Assembly: GCA_023434025.1 (NCBI GenBank)
Contig: JAEYTL010000008.1
Span: forward strand, 62,001-126,000
Length of the DNA stretch: 64,000 nt
DNA from: Bacteroidota bacterium
Lineage (GTDB): Bacteria > Bacteroidota > Bacteroidia > Flavobacteriales > Flavobacteriaceae
Direction of reading: 5' to 3'
Part shown: positions 32,398 through 40,909 of the stretch, piece by piece
How the letters are laid out: each line of letters begins with the position of its first letter
Position numbering within the stretch: the stretch's first letter is position 1
Program-made: the position numbers and the translations under genes
The notes under the pieces: generated by a model
Told to the model about the DNA's origin: nothing
Seen by the model: only the letters and a program-made list of their open reading frames with translations
The model's database searches: none

Positions 32398-35001
32398 ATG
32401 AACTTAAAAAATTTAACTATTAAATCGCAAGAAGCTTTGCAACAAGCTCAGCAAATTGCACAAGGTTTTGGTCAGCAACAACTGGAAAATGAACATATTT
32501 TCAAAGGAATTTTAGAAGTTGATGAAAACGTCGCTCCTTTTATTTTGAAAAAGATGAATGTAAATGTCAACTTATTTTCACAAATTCTGGACAGCACCAT
32601 TCAAAGTTTTCCAAAAGTTTCCGGCGGAGAATTAATGCTTTCTCGTGAAGCGGGCAGTATGTTAAACGAAGCTTCCGTCATTGCCAAAAAAATGAATGAT
32701 GAATATGTTTCAATAGAGCATTTAATCTTAGCCATCTTTAAATCAAAAAGTAAAGCCGCTCAAATTTTAAAAGACCAGGGTGTTACTGAAAAAGGATTGG
32801 AAGCGGCTATCGCCGAATTGAGGAAAGGGGAACGGGTAACTTCTGCATCGGCCGAAGAAACCTACAACGCCTTGAATAAATACGCTAAAAACCTCAACGA
32901 ACTGGCTAAAACAGGGAAGCTAGACCCTGTAATCGGGCGGGATGAAGAAATCAGGAGAGTATTGCAGATTTTATCGAGACGAACCAAAAACAACCCCATG
33001 CTTGTGGGTGAACCCGGTGTGGGTAAAACAGCCATTGCCGAAGGATTAGCCCACCGGATTGTGGACGGTGATGTACCCGAAAACCTGAAAGATAAAATTG
33101 TATTCTCTCTGGATATGGGAGCTTTAATAGCCGGTGCAAAATACAAAGGTGAATTTGAAGAACGCTTGAAATCGGTTGTTAAAGAAGTAACAACCTCCGA
33201 AGGAGATATTGTATTATTCATTGATGAAATCCACACCTTGGTTGGTGCCGGCGGCGGCGAAGGGGCCATGGATGCCGCTAATATTCTGAAACCCGCTCTG
33301 GCTCGCGGTGAATTACGGGCAATCGGGGCAACAACATTGGATGAATATCAAAAATATTTTGAAAAAGACAAAGCTCTTGAAAGGCGTTTTCAGAAAATTA
33401 TGGTTGATGAGCCGGATACTGAGAGTGCTATCTCTATTTTGCGTGGTATTAAAGAGAAATACGAAACCCATCACAAGGTACGCATCAAAGATGAAGCGAT
33501 TATTGCCGCCGTGGAGCTTTCTCAACGCTATATTACCAACCGTTTTTTACCGGACAAGGCCATTGACCTGATGGATGAAGCAGCATCTAAATTGCGGATG
33601 GAGATCAATTCCAAGCCTGAAGAACTGGATGTTTTGGATCGGAAAATCATGCAGCTGGAAATTGAAATTGAAGCCATTAAACGGGAAAATGATGAAGCTA
33701 AGCTTAAGATGCTGGGATTGGAATTAGCCAATTTAAAGGAAGAACGCAACGAGATCTTTGCCAAGTGGAAATCTGAAAAAGAAGTAGTAGACAACATTCA
33801 AAATATAAAAGTTGAAATTGAGAACTTTAAGCTGGAAGCCGAACGTGCCGAACGGGAAGGTGATTATGGAAAAGTAGCCGAAATCCGCTACGGAAAAATC
33901 AAAGAAGCACAGGAACGTCTGGACAAATGGCAGATTCAATTGCAGGAAAATCAATCGGGTACTTCGCTGATAAAAGAAGAGGTTACCCGGGAAGATATTG
34001 CTGAAGTTGTTGCTAAATGGACCGGTGTTCCGGTAACCAAAATGCTGCAAGGCGAACGGGAAAAACTATTGAGATTAGAGGATGAATTACACCACCGCGT
34101 GGTGGGTCAGGAAGAGGCCATTGAAGCCGTCAGCGATGCTGTTCGCCGAAGCCGGGCCGGATTACAGGATGTAAAAAAACCAATCGGAACATTCCTGTTT
34201 TTAGGCACAACCGGTGTGGGTAAAACAGAACTGGCCAAAGCATTGGCCGAGTACCTGTTTGATGATGAAAATGCGATGACGCGAATTGACATGAGCGAAT
34301 ACCAGGAGCGTCATTCCGTAAGCCGTTTGGTAGGAGCTCCTCCGGGATATGTGGGGTATGATGAAGGCGGACAGCTGACGGAAGCCGTGCGACGCAAACC
34401 GTATTCTGTTGTGTTATTGGATGAAATTGAAAAAGCCCATCCGGATACGTTTAACATTTTACTGCAAGTATTGGATGAAGGCCGGTTAACCGATAATAAA
34501 GGACGTGTAGCCGATTTTAAAAACACCATCATCATTATGACCTCCAACATGGGAAGCCATATTATTCAGGAGAAATTTGAAAATTTGAAAGGGGGAATTG
34601 AAGCAGCAACGGAAGCCGCTAAAGTGGAGGTATTAGGTCTGTTGAAACAAACGGTTCGACCTGAATTTATCAACCGGATTGACGAGATTGTAATGTTTAC
34701 GCCATTGACCAGTGCCAACATCAGGGAAATTGTTGGTCTGCAATTAAAAAGCGTGACTAAAATGTTAGCTCAGCAACAGATTATCATGGATGCTACACCG
34801 GAAGCGATTGATTATCTGGCTCAAAAAGGATATGATCCGCAATTTGGAGCCAGACCCGTAAAAAGGATAATCCAGCGGGAAGTATTAAACAAATTATCAA
34901 AGGAAATTTTAAGCGGAGCCATAAAAACAGACAGTATTATTCTGTTAGACAGTTTTGATAACGAATTGGTTTTTAGAAACCAAGGTGAATTAGTAAAGTA
35001 A
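32398..35001 (+). CDS. clpB: ClpB disaggregase
   Basis: An 867-residue AAA+ chaperone that resolubilises protein aggregates with DnaK. Domains: Clp-N repeats (1-145), NBD1 with Walker A GEPGVGKTAIAEGLA (about 200) and Walker B VLFIDEIHTL, the ClpB-specific coiled-coil middle domain (about 400-530), NBD2 with GTTGVGKTELAKALAEYL (about 600) and VVLLDEIEKAH, and the C-terminal D2-small domain. There is no ClpP-binding loop, consistent with ClpB. Heat-shock control is expected; TATATTTG at 32309-32316 may be a -7 element. Confidence 0.98.
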   Translation: MNLKNLTIKSQEALQQAQQIAQGFGQQQLENEHIFKGILEVDENVAPFILKKMNVNVNLFSQILDSTIQSFPKVSGGELMLSREAGSMLNEASVIAKKMNDEYVSIEHLILAIFKSKSKAAQILKDQGVTEKGLEAAIAELRKGERVTSASAEETYNALNKYAKNLNELAKTGKLDPVIGRDEEIRRVLQILSRRTKNNPMLVGEPGVGKTAIAEGLAHRIVDGDVPENLKDKIVFSLDMGALIAGAKYKGEFEERLKSVVKEVTTSEGDIVLFIDEIHTLVGAGGGEGAMDAANILKPALARGELRAIGATTLDEYQKYFEKDKALERRFQKIMVDEPDTESAISILRGIKEKYETHHKVRIKDEAIIAAVELSQRYITNRFLPDKAIDLMDEAASKLRMEINSKPEELDVLDRKIMQLEIEIEAIKRENDEAKLKMLGLELANLKEERNEIFAKWKSEKEVVDNIQNIKVEIENFKLEAERAEREGDYGKVAEIRYGKIKEAQERLDKWQIQLQENQSGTSLIKEEVTREDIAEVVAKWTGVPVTKMLQGEREKLLRLEDELHHRVVGQEEAIEAVSDAVRRSRAGLQDVKKPIGTFLFLGTTGVGKTELAKALAEYLFDDENAMTRIDMSEYQERHSVSRLVGAPPGYVGYDEGGQLTEAVRRKPYSVVLLDEIEKAHPDTFNILLQVLDEGRLTDNKGRVADFKNTIIIMTSNMGSHIIQEKFENLKGGIEAATEAAKVEVLGLLKQTVRPEFINRIDEIVMFTPLTSANIREIVGLQLKSVTKMLAQQQIIMDATPEAIDYLAQKGYDPQFGARPVKRIIQREVLNKLSKEILSGAIKTDSIILLDSFDNELVFRNQGELVK

Positions 35002-35007
35002 GTTCTT

Positions 35008-35080
35008 TTGCCACAGATTCGCAGATTTTTCTTTAAGATTAAAAAAATAGTAAAATAATAATCAGCGAATCAGCGGCTAA
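35008..35080. repeat. Second copy of the GCCACA inverted-repeat type
   Basis: Arms TTGCCACAGATTCGCAGATT (35008-35027) and AATCAGCGAATCAGCGGCTA (35060-35079) are complementary at 16 of 20 positions, with an AT-rich centre. They recall the nested arms at 5578-5724. The element lies in the intergenic space after clpB. Confidence 0.5.
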
Positions 35081-35132
35081 ATTAGATTTAAATAAAGTAG
35101 TTTTTTCATAAATTGATTAGTTAAGCAGAAAG

Positions 35133-35164
35133 CACCAATTCAGCAATGAGTTGGTGTTTTTTTT
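35133..35164 (+). terminator. Terminator downstream of clpB
   Basis: A ten-base stem CACCAATTCA / TGAGTTGGTG (one T-G pair) with a GCAA loop, then a T run. It is separated from the clpB stop by a repeat element. Confidence 0.75.
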
Positions 35165-35232
35165 GTAAAAAATCATAGCAAATTTATACTTTTATCACAA
35201 AAGTTGAGTTTTATTTTCATTAAACTATATCT

Positions 35233-35646
35233 ATGAAATCATTAATCTGTCTATTAGTGTTCACACTCACCTCCTTTGCCCAAACCAATACGGAGTATGA
35301 TAAAAAACTAAACCACACTGTTTCCGGCGACAAAGTCTATCTGGAAAGCGAAGTAGAGATTAAACCCAAACTGATGTATGGTGAAAATGCCATGTTTCGT
35401 TTTATGTCCCGCAATTTTAAGTTTCCAAAAAGTGACAAACCGATTACTGAAATTATCTGCAGTTTTATTGTAGAGACTGACGGTACAATTTCTGACATTA
35501 AAGTATTGAACCAAGTTCCCGAAAATTATCAGAAAGAAGTTTTAAGGGTAATGGATAAATTTGATGAACCTTGGTATCCGGCAGTAAAAAATGAAAAACA
35601 AGTACGCTGCCAGTATATTTTACCCATCAAAATCAACCTGATCTGA
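35233..35646 (+). CDS. Exported TonB C-terminal-like protein
   Basis: A 137-residue protein with a signal peptide (MKSLICLLVFTLTSFAQ). Residues 50-137 resemble the TonB C-terminal fold: the pattern CSFIVETDGTISDIKVLNQVPENYQKEVLRVM, followed by PWYPAVKNEKQVRCQYILPIKI. It has no transmembrane anchor beyond the signal and no Pro-rich spacer, so it is not a full TonB. Isolated modules of this kind are common in Flavobacteriaceae. Role unknown. Confidence 0.7.
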   Translation: MKSLICLLVFTLTSFAQTNTEYDKKLNHTVSGDKVYLESEVEIKPKLMYGENAMFRFMSRNFKFPKSDKPITEIICSFIVETDGTISDIKVLNQVPENYQKEVLRVMDKFDEPWYPAVKNEKQVRCQYILPIKINLI

Positions 35647-35724
35647 TAGCAAAGCCGTTAAAAAATAATTAAAAACCCCGTAAAGCGTTGTTAAAAAGTT
35701 TAAATTTGTGATTTAACCTAAAAA

Positions 35725-36906
35725 ATGGTTTTGCGTACTTTTATATTATTTCTGTTGTTTATTACCAGCTCTTTTGGTCAAAAAGTGAATTTTGAAACTT
35801 CTGCCGAACAAGCCTTTACAAAAGCAAAAAAAGAAAACAAACTCGTTTTTATAGAATACTACAACGAAGAATGCACGATTTGTCAAAGCATCGAGCCTTT
35901 ATTTTCCAATAAAGAAATGGCAGAATTCTACAATAAAAACTTCATCAATTATAAGATAAATACCAAAGGAGGGTTAAAAGGAAAAGACAGCCTTTTTATG
36001 GCAGAAACAAAATTAAAGTTTCAGGGAGTTCCCTATTTTATCTTTTTTGATCAGCATAAAAATTTTGTCCATTATTCCGGAGCCAAAAGTGAGTTGGAAT
36101 ACCTTTTAAATATAGGTAAAAAAGCTCTTGATCCCGATGAACGGGCTGGAAGCCTGAAAGCTAAATACGGTGCCGGTGACCGTAGCATCAAAACACTTTA
36201 CGCCTATGCCGATCTTGCTCAGTTATATCAGGATGATACCTTGGGTAACACTATTTCAGACGAATTATTCAACGTTTACCCAAAACAAAACTTAGGAAGC
36301 CGCCAAAGCTATTTAATTTTAAAAAACTCTGTTTTCAGTATCCATAATGGCTTCTTTATCTATTGGTATGACAATCGTGCAAACCTAAAAGGCTTTGAAA
36401 AAGGATCACACCAAGGAGAAGAAATCAAAATATTAGAGCGTATTTTGCTTACTTCCATACAGAAGGAAAAATCGAACTGGAATTTAAATCAAATTAAAAA
36501 AGCCAAAGAATATACCATCGGATTAGGATTATCTGCCAGCGGAAATGATTTTTTATGGGAAGAAGAAGTTCAACTCCTCCTTAAAGAAAAACAAAACGAC
36601 AAAGCTGTTTTATTGATGAAATCTCAGCTAGAAGAAAGTCAGCACAACCTTTTTTCTACGCTATACATTACTGAATTCTTTTTGAATATCTCTGAGGATA
36701 AAATTATACTGCAAACTATTTTCAATGAATTAGAAAAGCTAACCAATCAGGAAATGGAAACAGCACAAAAAGCCGATTGGTTTAATCAGCAATTGGTTTG
36801 TTTAAAAAAATTAAAAGAAAACAAAACGTTTTCTGAATTAAAAAAAGTAGCTGTTAAATTTTATACCGACCACCAGTTAGACCATGCTGTTCTGGACAAA
36901 ATATAA
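35725..36906 (+). CDS. Exported thioredoxin-fold protein with CxxC
   Basis: A 393-residue protein with a signal peptide (FILFLLFITSSFGQ). A thioredoxin-like domain occupies about 20-140, with EYYNEECTICQSIEPLF giving a CTIC active site and VPYFIFFDQHKNFV giving the cis-Pro strand. The C-terminal 240 residues are helical with repeated lengths, resembling TPR-like scaffolds. It probably acts as a periplasmic thiol-disulfide protein. TAAATTTG at 35701-35708 is a possible -7 element. A terminator hairpin follows. Confidence 0.82.
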   Translation: MVLRTFILFLLFITSSFGQKVNFETSAEQAFTKAKKENKLVFIEYYNEECTICQSIEPLFSNKEMAEFYNKNFINYKINTKGGLKGKDSLFMAETKLKFQGVPYFIFFDQHKNFVHYSGAKSELEYLLNIGKKALDPDERAGSLKAKYGAGDRSIKTLYAYADLAQLYQDDTLGNTISDELFNVYPKQNLGSRQSYLILKNSVFSIHNGFFIYWYDNRANLKGFEKGSHQGEEIKILERILLTSIQKEKSNWNLNQIKKAKEYTIGLGLSASGNDFLWEEEVQLLLKEKQNDKAVLLMKSQLEESQHNLFSTLYITEFFLNISEDKIILQTIFNELEKLTNQEMETAQKADWFNQQLVCLKKLKENKTFSELKKVAVKFYTDHQLDHAVLDKI

Positions 36907-36907
36907 A

Positions 36908-36936
36908 AAAACACCAACCGGCACAGTTGGTGTTTT
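36908..36936 (+). terminator. Terminator after the thioredoxin-fold gene
   Basis: ACACCAAC, seven-base loop, GTTGGTGT and T residues; A residues on the left make it potentially bidirectional for the convergent gene starting at 37254. Confidence 0.75.
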
Positions 36937-36960
36937 CAACTTAACAAACTAACTAGAGAT

Positions 36961-37254
36961 CTATTGCGAATAATAGATTCTGTTTATCGGTATAATTGTT
37001 CCTTGTTTTAAAATTACTTTGTCATCTGTGATGCCCCAAACAGTAGTTTCTACTACTCTTTTTGACAAATCATCTTCAAAATAAATTTTGGTTTTAATGT
37101 GTTCTAAATTGCCGAGTGCCAACGCTCTTGAAAGTCCGGCAATTCTGGTTCTTTTTAATTGTTTGTCTTCCAGAACATCATCCTTCGGAAAATGTAATGA
37201 TTGAATCGTCTCTTTCTCGACAGGTTCGAAGAAAGCGGTCATGGTATCCATCAT
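36961..37254 (-). CDS. Uncharacterised 97-residue protein, paralogue 1
   Basis: A soluble protein with no signal peptide. Start set at the first of two adjacent ATG codons (37254), which leaves a 13-base gap after the upstream paralogue. It shares KIYFEDDLSKRVVETTVWG and VILKQGTIIPINRIY with the next gene. The segments look like two or three beta strands after an N-terminal helix. No family with a known function is recognisable. Confidence 0.7.
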   Translation of the reverse strand: MMDTMTAFFEPVEKETIQSLHFPKDDVLEDKQLKRTRIAGLSRALALGNLEHIKTKIYFEDDLSKRVVETTVWGITDDKVILKQGTIIPINRIYYSQ

Positions 37255-37267
37255 AAAATATACTTTT

Positions 37268-37561
37268 TTAATTATAAAACTTAAAAGTCCTGTAAATTCT
37301 ATTGATTGGAATACCAATACCCTGAGTCAAAATCACACGGTTTCTGGTAACACCGCATACTTTTGCTTCCACCACTTTTTTAGACTGATTGTCTTCAAAA
37401 TAAATTTTGATTTTAAAATAATCCAGATTGCCAAAAGTCAAAGCCATTTTCAACTCAGAGAGACGTTGATTAATTGCTTCATTTCTGCTTAAAACATCGG
37501 ACTTTGGGAACACGAGAGAAGAAATTTTCTCGTTTTCGATGGACTCATAAACAGTAGCCAT
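37268..37561 (-). CDS. Uncharacterised 97-residue protein, paralogue 2
   Basis: The same length as its downstream neighbour and similar throughout (VFPKSDVLSRNE, MALTFGNLDYFKIKIYFEDN, GIPINRIY). The pair is a tandem duplication that forms an operon with this copy first. It contains a Cys (EAKVCGV) absent from the other copy. Both are probably cytoplasmic. I recall such small proteins in Flavobacteriaceae, function unknown. Confidence 0.7.
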   Translation of the reverse strand: MATVYESIENEKISSLVFPKSDVLSRNEAINQRLSELKMALTFGNLDYFKIKIYFEDNQSKKVVEAKVCGVTRNRVILTQGIGIPINRIYRTFKFYN

Positions 37562-37923
37562 AAGTACTTAATTTAGGTTAATAATAGATTTAAGGGGAAT
37601 CAAATTTAACATAAAATTTTAAATAACAATACTTTTATCCATATTTTTTTAATTATTTTATAATGAATACCCGAATTTAAAAAAAATCAACCTGTTTCTT
37701 TCATCCAAATAAACTTTAAGTAAGAGAAAACGACGACATTTTACTTATGCACAGATGAAACGGGTTTAAATGATTTCCATGTATTTTGACAGCTTTACTC
37801 TGATGAATTCAAAAGCACTCGTTTTGAGAAAGCTTTTTTAAACAATTTTTAATGAAATGCCCAATTACACAAAGTAAAATCGGCTTTTTTTTTATCTTTG
37901 AAAAAATCATAACCTATACTGAA
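37562..37923. other. AT-rich intergenic region
   Basis: Lies between divergent genes. Homopolymer A and T runs dominate. I see no convincing frame, hairpin or repeat, except TATCTTTG at 37893-37900, which fits the -7 consensus and would serve the gene at 37924. Confidence 0.6.
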
Positions 37924-38367
37924 ATGAACTTATCCGATTATGTAAAAAAAAGGAATGGCTTACCGATTGGACATCCGAGTTCATTACAAAATAATTTGTA
38001 TCGGTCACTTGGAGCCAAAAATTTTTCTGCATTTTGGAATTTCTGGAACCCGATTTTCGGGTATTATCTGGGATCAAAAATATTTAAACCGCTAAAAAAG
38101 GTAGTTCCTATTGTATTTGCCATAATTTTGACATTCATTTTTTGCGGTTTCATACACGATTTAGTGACTACTTTACTCAGAGGAAAACTTTCGTTATTTT
38201 TCTCTGTTTGGTTTCTTTTAATGGGAACAACGGTTGTCTTTTCAAAATACATTAACTATGACCTCTCAAATAAGAAGTGGTTTTTCAGAGCATTTATAAA
38301 CCTGTCCATCATCGCTTTATGCTTAATATTAACTGTTTATTTAAACATGTTATTTATGTTCTATTAA
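37924..38367 (+). CDS. Small membrane protein with MBOAT-like motif
   Basis: A 147-residue protein with three hydrophobic segments (about 60-85, 93-115, 125-147). Start set at the ATG at 37924, since the upstream extension overlaps the -7 element. The cytosolic part contains FWNFWNPIFGYYLGSKIFKPLKK, and the first membrane helix ends in CGFIHDLV. Together they recall the FWxxWNP and conserved His regions of membrane-bound O-acyltransferases, but the protein is far shorter than an enzyme of that family. It may be a fragment-like relative or unrelated. Function unknown. Confidence 0.65.
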   Translation: MNLSDYVKKRNGLPIGHPSSLQNNLYRSLGAKNFSAFWNFWNPIFGYYLGSKIFKPLKKVVPIVFAIILTFIFCGFIHDLVTTLLRGKLSLFFSVWFLLMGTTVVFSKYINYDLSNKKWFFRAFINLSIIALCLILTVYLNMLFMFY

Positions 38368-38487
38368 AACATAATGCACAAATAAAGAAGAGACATTAAC
38401 TATTTTCAATTGAAGTGATTTAAAAAAGTTTACCCCTCACTACCAAATAAAGTCAATAATTATTTAATGTAAAATGTTTAGATATAA

Positions 38488-38518
38488 AAAATCCCTTGAG
38501 CTGGGCTCAAGGGATTTT
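38488..38518 (-). terminator. Terminator of tRNA-Pro
   Basis: A perfect 13-bp hairpin (AAAATCCCTTGAG / CTCAAGGGATTTT, five-base loop) just beyond the 3' end of the tRNA on the minus strand. Confidence 0.85.
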
Positions 38519-38522
38519 ACTG

Positions 38523-38596
38523 TCGGGATGACTGGATTCGAACCAGCGACCCCTAGCACCCCATGCTAGTACGCTACCAGGCTGCGCTACATCCCG
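38523..38596 (-). tRNA. tRNA-Pro (anticodon GGG)
   Basis: A 74-nt cloverleaf on the minus strand. Acceptor CGGGATG/CATCCCG, discriminator A; D arm GCGC-AGCCTGGTA-GCGT; anticodon stem CTAGC/GCTAG around ATGGGGT, giving GGG; T arm CTGG-TTCGAAT-CCAG. CCA is not encoded. Confidence 0.95.
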
Positions 38597-38690
38597 AAAG
38601 AGAGATGGCAAAAGTAAGGGTTTGGAAATAATATCACAAAATTTATGGCACAGAAATTTTAAAATTTATAATTTTATACAAATTCATATC

Positions 38691-39176
38691 ATGAAAACTT
38701 TTCTTTTCACTTTACTAATTATTGTATATCAACAAATTACAGCTCAGTCTGAAACCACCACACTTTATCTTATCCGTCATGCCGAAAAAGCAGATTATTC
38801 GCAAAACCCGGAACTTTCAGAGCAAGGGATCAACAGAGCCATGCGTTGGACAAAGCTTTTTGAAAAAACGCCCATTGATATTTTCTACACGACCTTAACC
38901 CGCAGAACGCAAATGACGTGCAGCACCATAGCTACCTCCAAACAAAAAGACATGGTCTTTTATGACGCTTCAAAATTATCTTTACAGGAAATTATTGAAA
39001 AACACCGTGGTAAAGTGATTTTAATTGTCGGACACAGCAACACTATTCCTAAGCAGATCAATGCTTTTTTGAACGAAGAAATTTATCGTCAAATCGATGA
39101 AAACGAATTCGGAAATCTCTATACAATAATGGTAAAAGGAGATAAAATTGAACACAAATTAAGTCAGCACAAATAA
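38691..39176 (+). CDS. Exported histidine phosphatase (SixA-like)
   Basis: A 161-residue protein. Start set at the ATG before KTFLFTLLIIVYQQITAQ (signal peptide); the longer upstream frame runs into the tRNA flank. The phosphatase motif is LYLIRHAEKAD (RHA in place of RHG), with Arg pairs in TTLTRRTQMTCS and the second His in VGHSNTIPKQI. This is the small branch-2 histidine phosphatase fold. The substrate is unknown and the location is probably periplasmic. Start and RHA core are clear. Confidence 0.85.
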   Translation: MKTFLFTLLIIVYQQITAQSETTTLYLIRHAEKADYSQNPELSEQGINRAMRWTKLFEKTPIDIFYTTLTRRTQMTCSTIATSKQKDMVFYDASKLSLQEIIEKHRGKVILIVGHSNTIPKQINAFLNEEIYRQIDENEFGNLYTIMVKGDKIEHKLSQHK

Positions 39177-39178
39177 AA

Positions 39179-39213
39179 CATACCCCAAATAGTGTCTGAC
39201 TTTTTGGGGTATG
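39179..39213. terminator. Hairpin between convergent genes
   Basis: CATACCCCAAA / TTTGGGGTATG, 11-bp perfect stem, between the phosphatase and the S8 protease. It has no long T run, so terminator function is only likely. Confidence 0.5.
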
Positions 39214-39250
39214 CTTATAAAAAGGCTCTTTTGTTTTATACCATCTATTC

Positions 39251-40765
39251 TTATTGAACCGCTGTCAATGCATTAATGATACCGTGGCCAAACTGTGCAT
39301 TTTTAGTCGGATAAAATTGAGACGACTGCTTCATTTTAGTCAGCACCTGCGTCTTGGTCCAAGTAGGGTTTTTAGCCCAAACCAATGCCGCAATTCCGGC
39401 CGTAGTTGCCGTTGCTACCGATGAACCGCCTACATAATCGGCTTGGTTATTGTAATAACTTAATACTGGCACATGGTTGCCTGTTCCGGCACGTTCCATC
39501 ATGATGGTGAAATCAATTTCGCTTCCGCTGTGGCAAACGTCACACTTTTGATAGGTGGAAGCTTCTTTAATTCCTGTCACCGCTACTGTTTCAGGCATCC
39601 AAGCCGGAAAAATCACCCCGACAAAGTTGGTAAATGAAGTGGATGTCCCACCGGCACAAAAAATTAGTTTACCCCTGTTGTTAGCATAGCGAACACCGTC
39701 TTCAATTTTTCCAACTGAAAAAATGTGCCCCATTGACATTGAAATGATTTTTACATCAGAACGATTTCCTAAGGCCGTAAATGCATTTTTCACGCCATTC
39801 TGTTCATGGTATCCATTCAACACAACGTCTGAAGAAGCACGGTATGAAACTAAATTGGCATTATATGCCACTCCAACCGGCAAACCGGAGTTATTTCTGG
39901 GAGCAGTAGCCACTGAGGCCATACTTGTTCCATGACTGCAAAGATCATTTACACCATCTGTTGTTGTTGACCAAGGCCAAATGGAATCGACATACGTTCC
40001 GTATTTTTGTACGAAACGGCCGGATGATTGTCCGGTATTAAAACTCCCGTTCATAAGCGATTGCTGAGGAGACAAACCAGTATCGACCACCCCGATTGTT
40101 ACACCACTTCCGGAAGTTAAATTCCATGCCGCCGGAATATTGTGCTTGTAAAAGGCCCATGGAACTCTGGCATTGGGAGCAACTGTTGTAAAATCGGCAG
40201 TGCTCAATGTTGATGAACTATAGCCACAACCTGAACTGGAAAACACTTGATATCCATCAGGATTACCTTGATTTTCATAAGTAAAATAACGGTAATCCGC
40301 CGGCTCAACATAACGAACATAGCGATTTTTACGGAGTGCTTCTAATGTTTCCTGTTTGGTGATTCTTACATCTATTAAATTTAAAAATCCGTCTTCGTTA
40401 ACCAACAGATCATCCGTTTGTTCGGTTTCGTAACGTTTAATGAGATTCAAAATTTCGTTTTGCATTTGACCGGCAGCATCGGATTGGGTGCGATCAAAAT
40501 CATCTGCATTTAGACCAAACCCGATGGTAACTAAATTGTTTCCTTTTAAAACAGCACTCCACAGCATGTGCGTACTGGCTTCTTTCCAATAAAATTTTTT
40601 ACTGTTTTGATTAAACGAGTTGATTTTGTCATTAATCTGCTGGGCTGTTAAGGGCTCCTGTTGGTTTTCGATGACGATTAACTCTTCCTTATAACCTTCT
40701 TCTTTTGAACAAGAAGCAAAAATCAATACCATCAAAACTGAAACGCTGAATACTTTTTTTATCAT
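39251..40765 (-). CDS. S8 (subtilisin-like) serine peptidase lipoprotein
   Basis: A 504-residue exported protease. The lipobox is FASC (Cys about 19, followed by SKEEG). A propeptide-like region (about 30-175) precedes the catalytic domain: Asp in GVTIGVVDTGLSPQ (about 228), His in NDLCSHGTSMASVATAP, Ser in YVGGSSVATATTAGIAAL. The position of the oxyanion Asn reads FCAGGTS, so the Asn seems absent. A CDVCHSG Cys pair lies in the catalytic domain. The C-terminal MKQSSQFYPTKNAQFGHGIINAL is typical of S8. Probably surface-attached; substrate unknown. Confidence 0.9.
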   Translation of the reverse strand: MIKKVFSVSVLMVLIFASCSKEEGYKEELIVIENQQEPLTAQQINDKINSFNQNSKKFYWKEASTHMLWSAVLKGNNLVTIGFGLNADDFDRTQSDAAGQMQNEILNLIKRYETEQTDDLLVNEDGFLNLIDVRITKQETLEALRKNRYVRYVEPADYRYFTYENQGNPDGYQVFSSSGCGYSSSTLSTADFTTVAPNARVPWAFYKHNIPAAWNLTSGSGVTIGVVDTGLSPQQSLMNGSFNTGQSSGRFVQKYGTYVDSIWPWSTTTDGVNDLCSHGTSMASVATAPRNNSGLPVGVAYNANLVSYRASSDVVLNGYHEQNGVKNAFTALGNRSDVKIISMSMGHIFSVGKIEDGVRYANNRGKLIFCAGGTSTSFTNFVGVIFPAWMPETVAVTGIKEASTYQKCDVCHSGSEIDFTIMMERAGTGNHVPVLSYYNNQADYVGGSSVATATTAGIAALVWAKNPTWTKTQVLTKMKQSSQFYPTKNAQFGHGIINALTAVQ

Positions 40766-40843
40766 AATACTACTTTTTTAGCTTGTGTATGACGAATATA
40801 ATAATAAAACAGCTAAAAATAAAACAAAATGAAAATTTTATAA

Positions 40844-40875
40844 AAAAAGGCTGGTAACTTTATACCAACCTTTTT
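40844..40875 (-). terminator. Terminator after the OmpW gene
   Basis: AAAAAGG-TGGTA / TACCA-CCTTTTT with one mismatch and a six-base loop; on the minus strand it ends in T residues. Confidence 0.75.
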
Positions 40876-40909
40876 CAAGTGCAATACTTAAAATTAACCT
40901 CTTTTTTAA

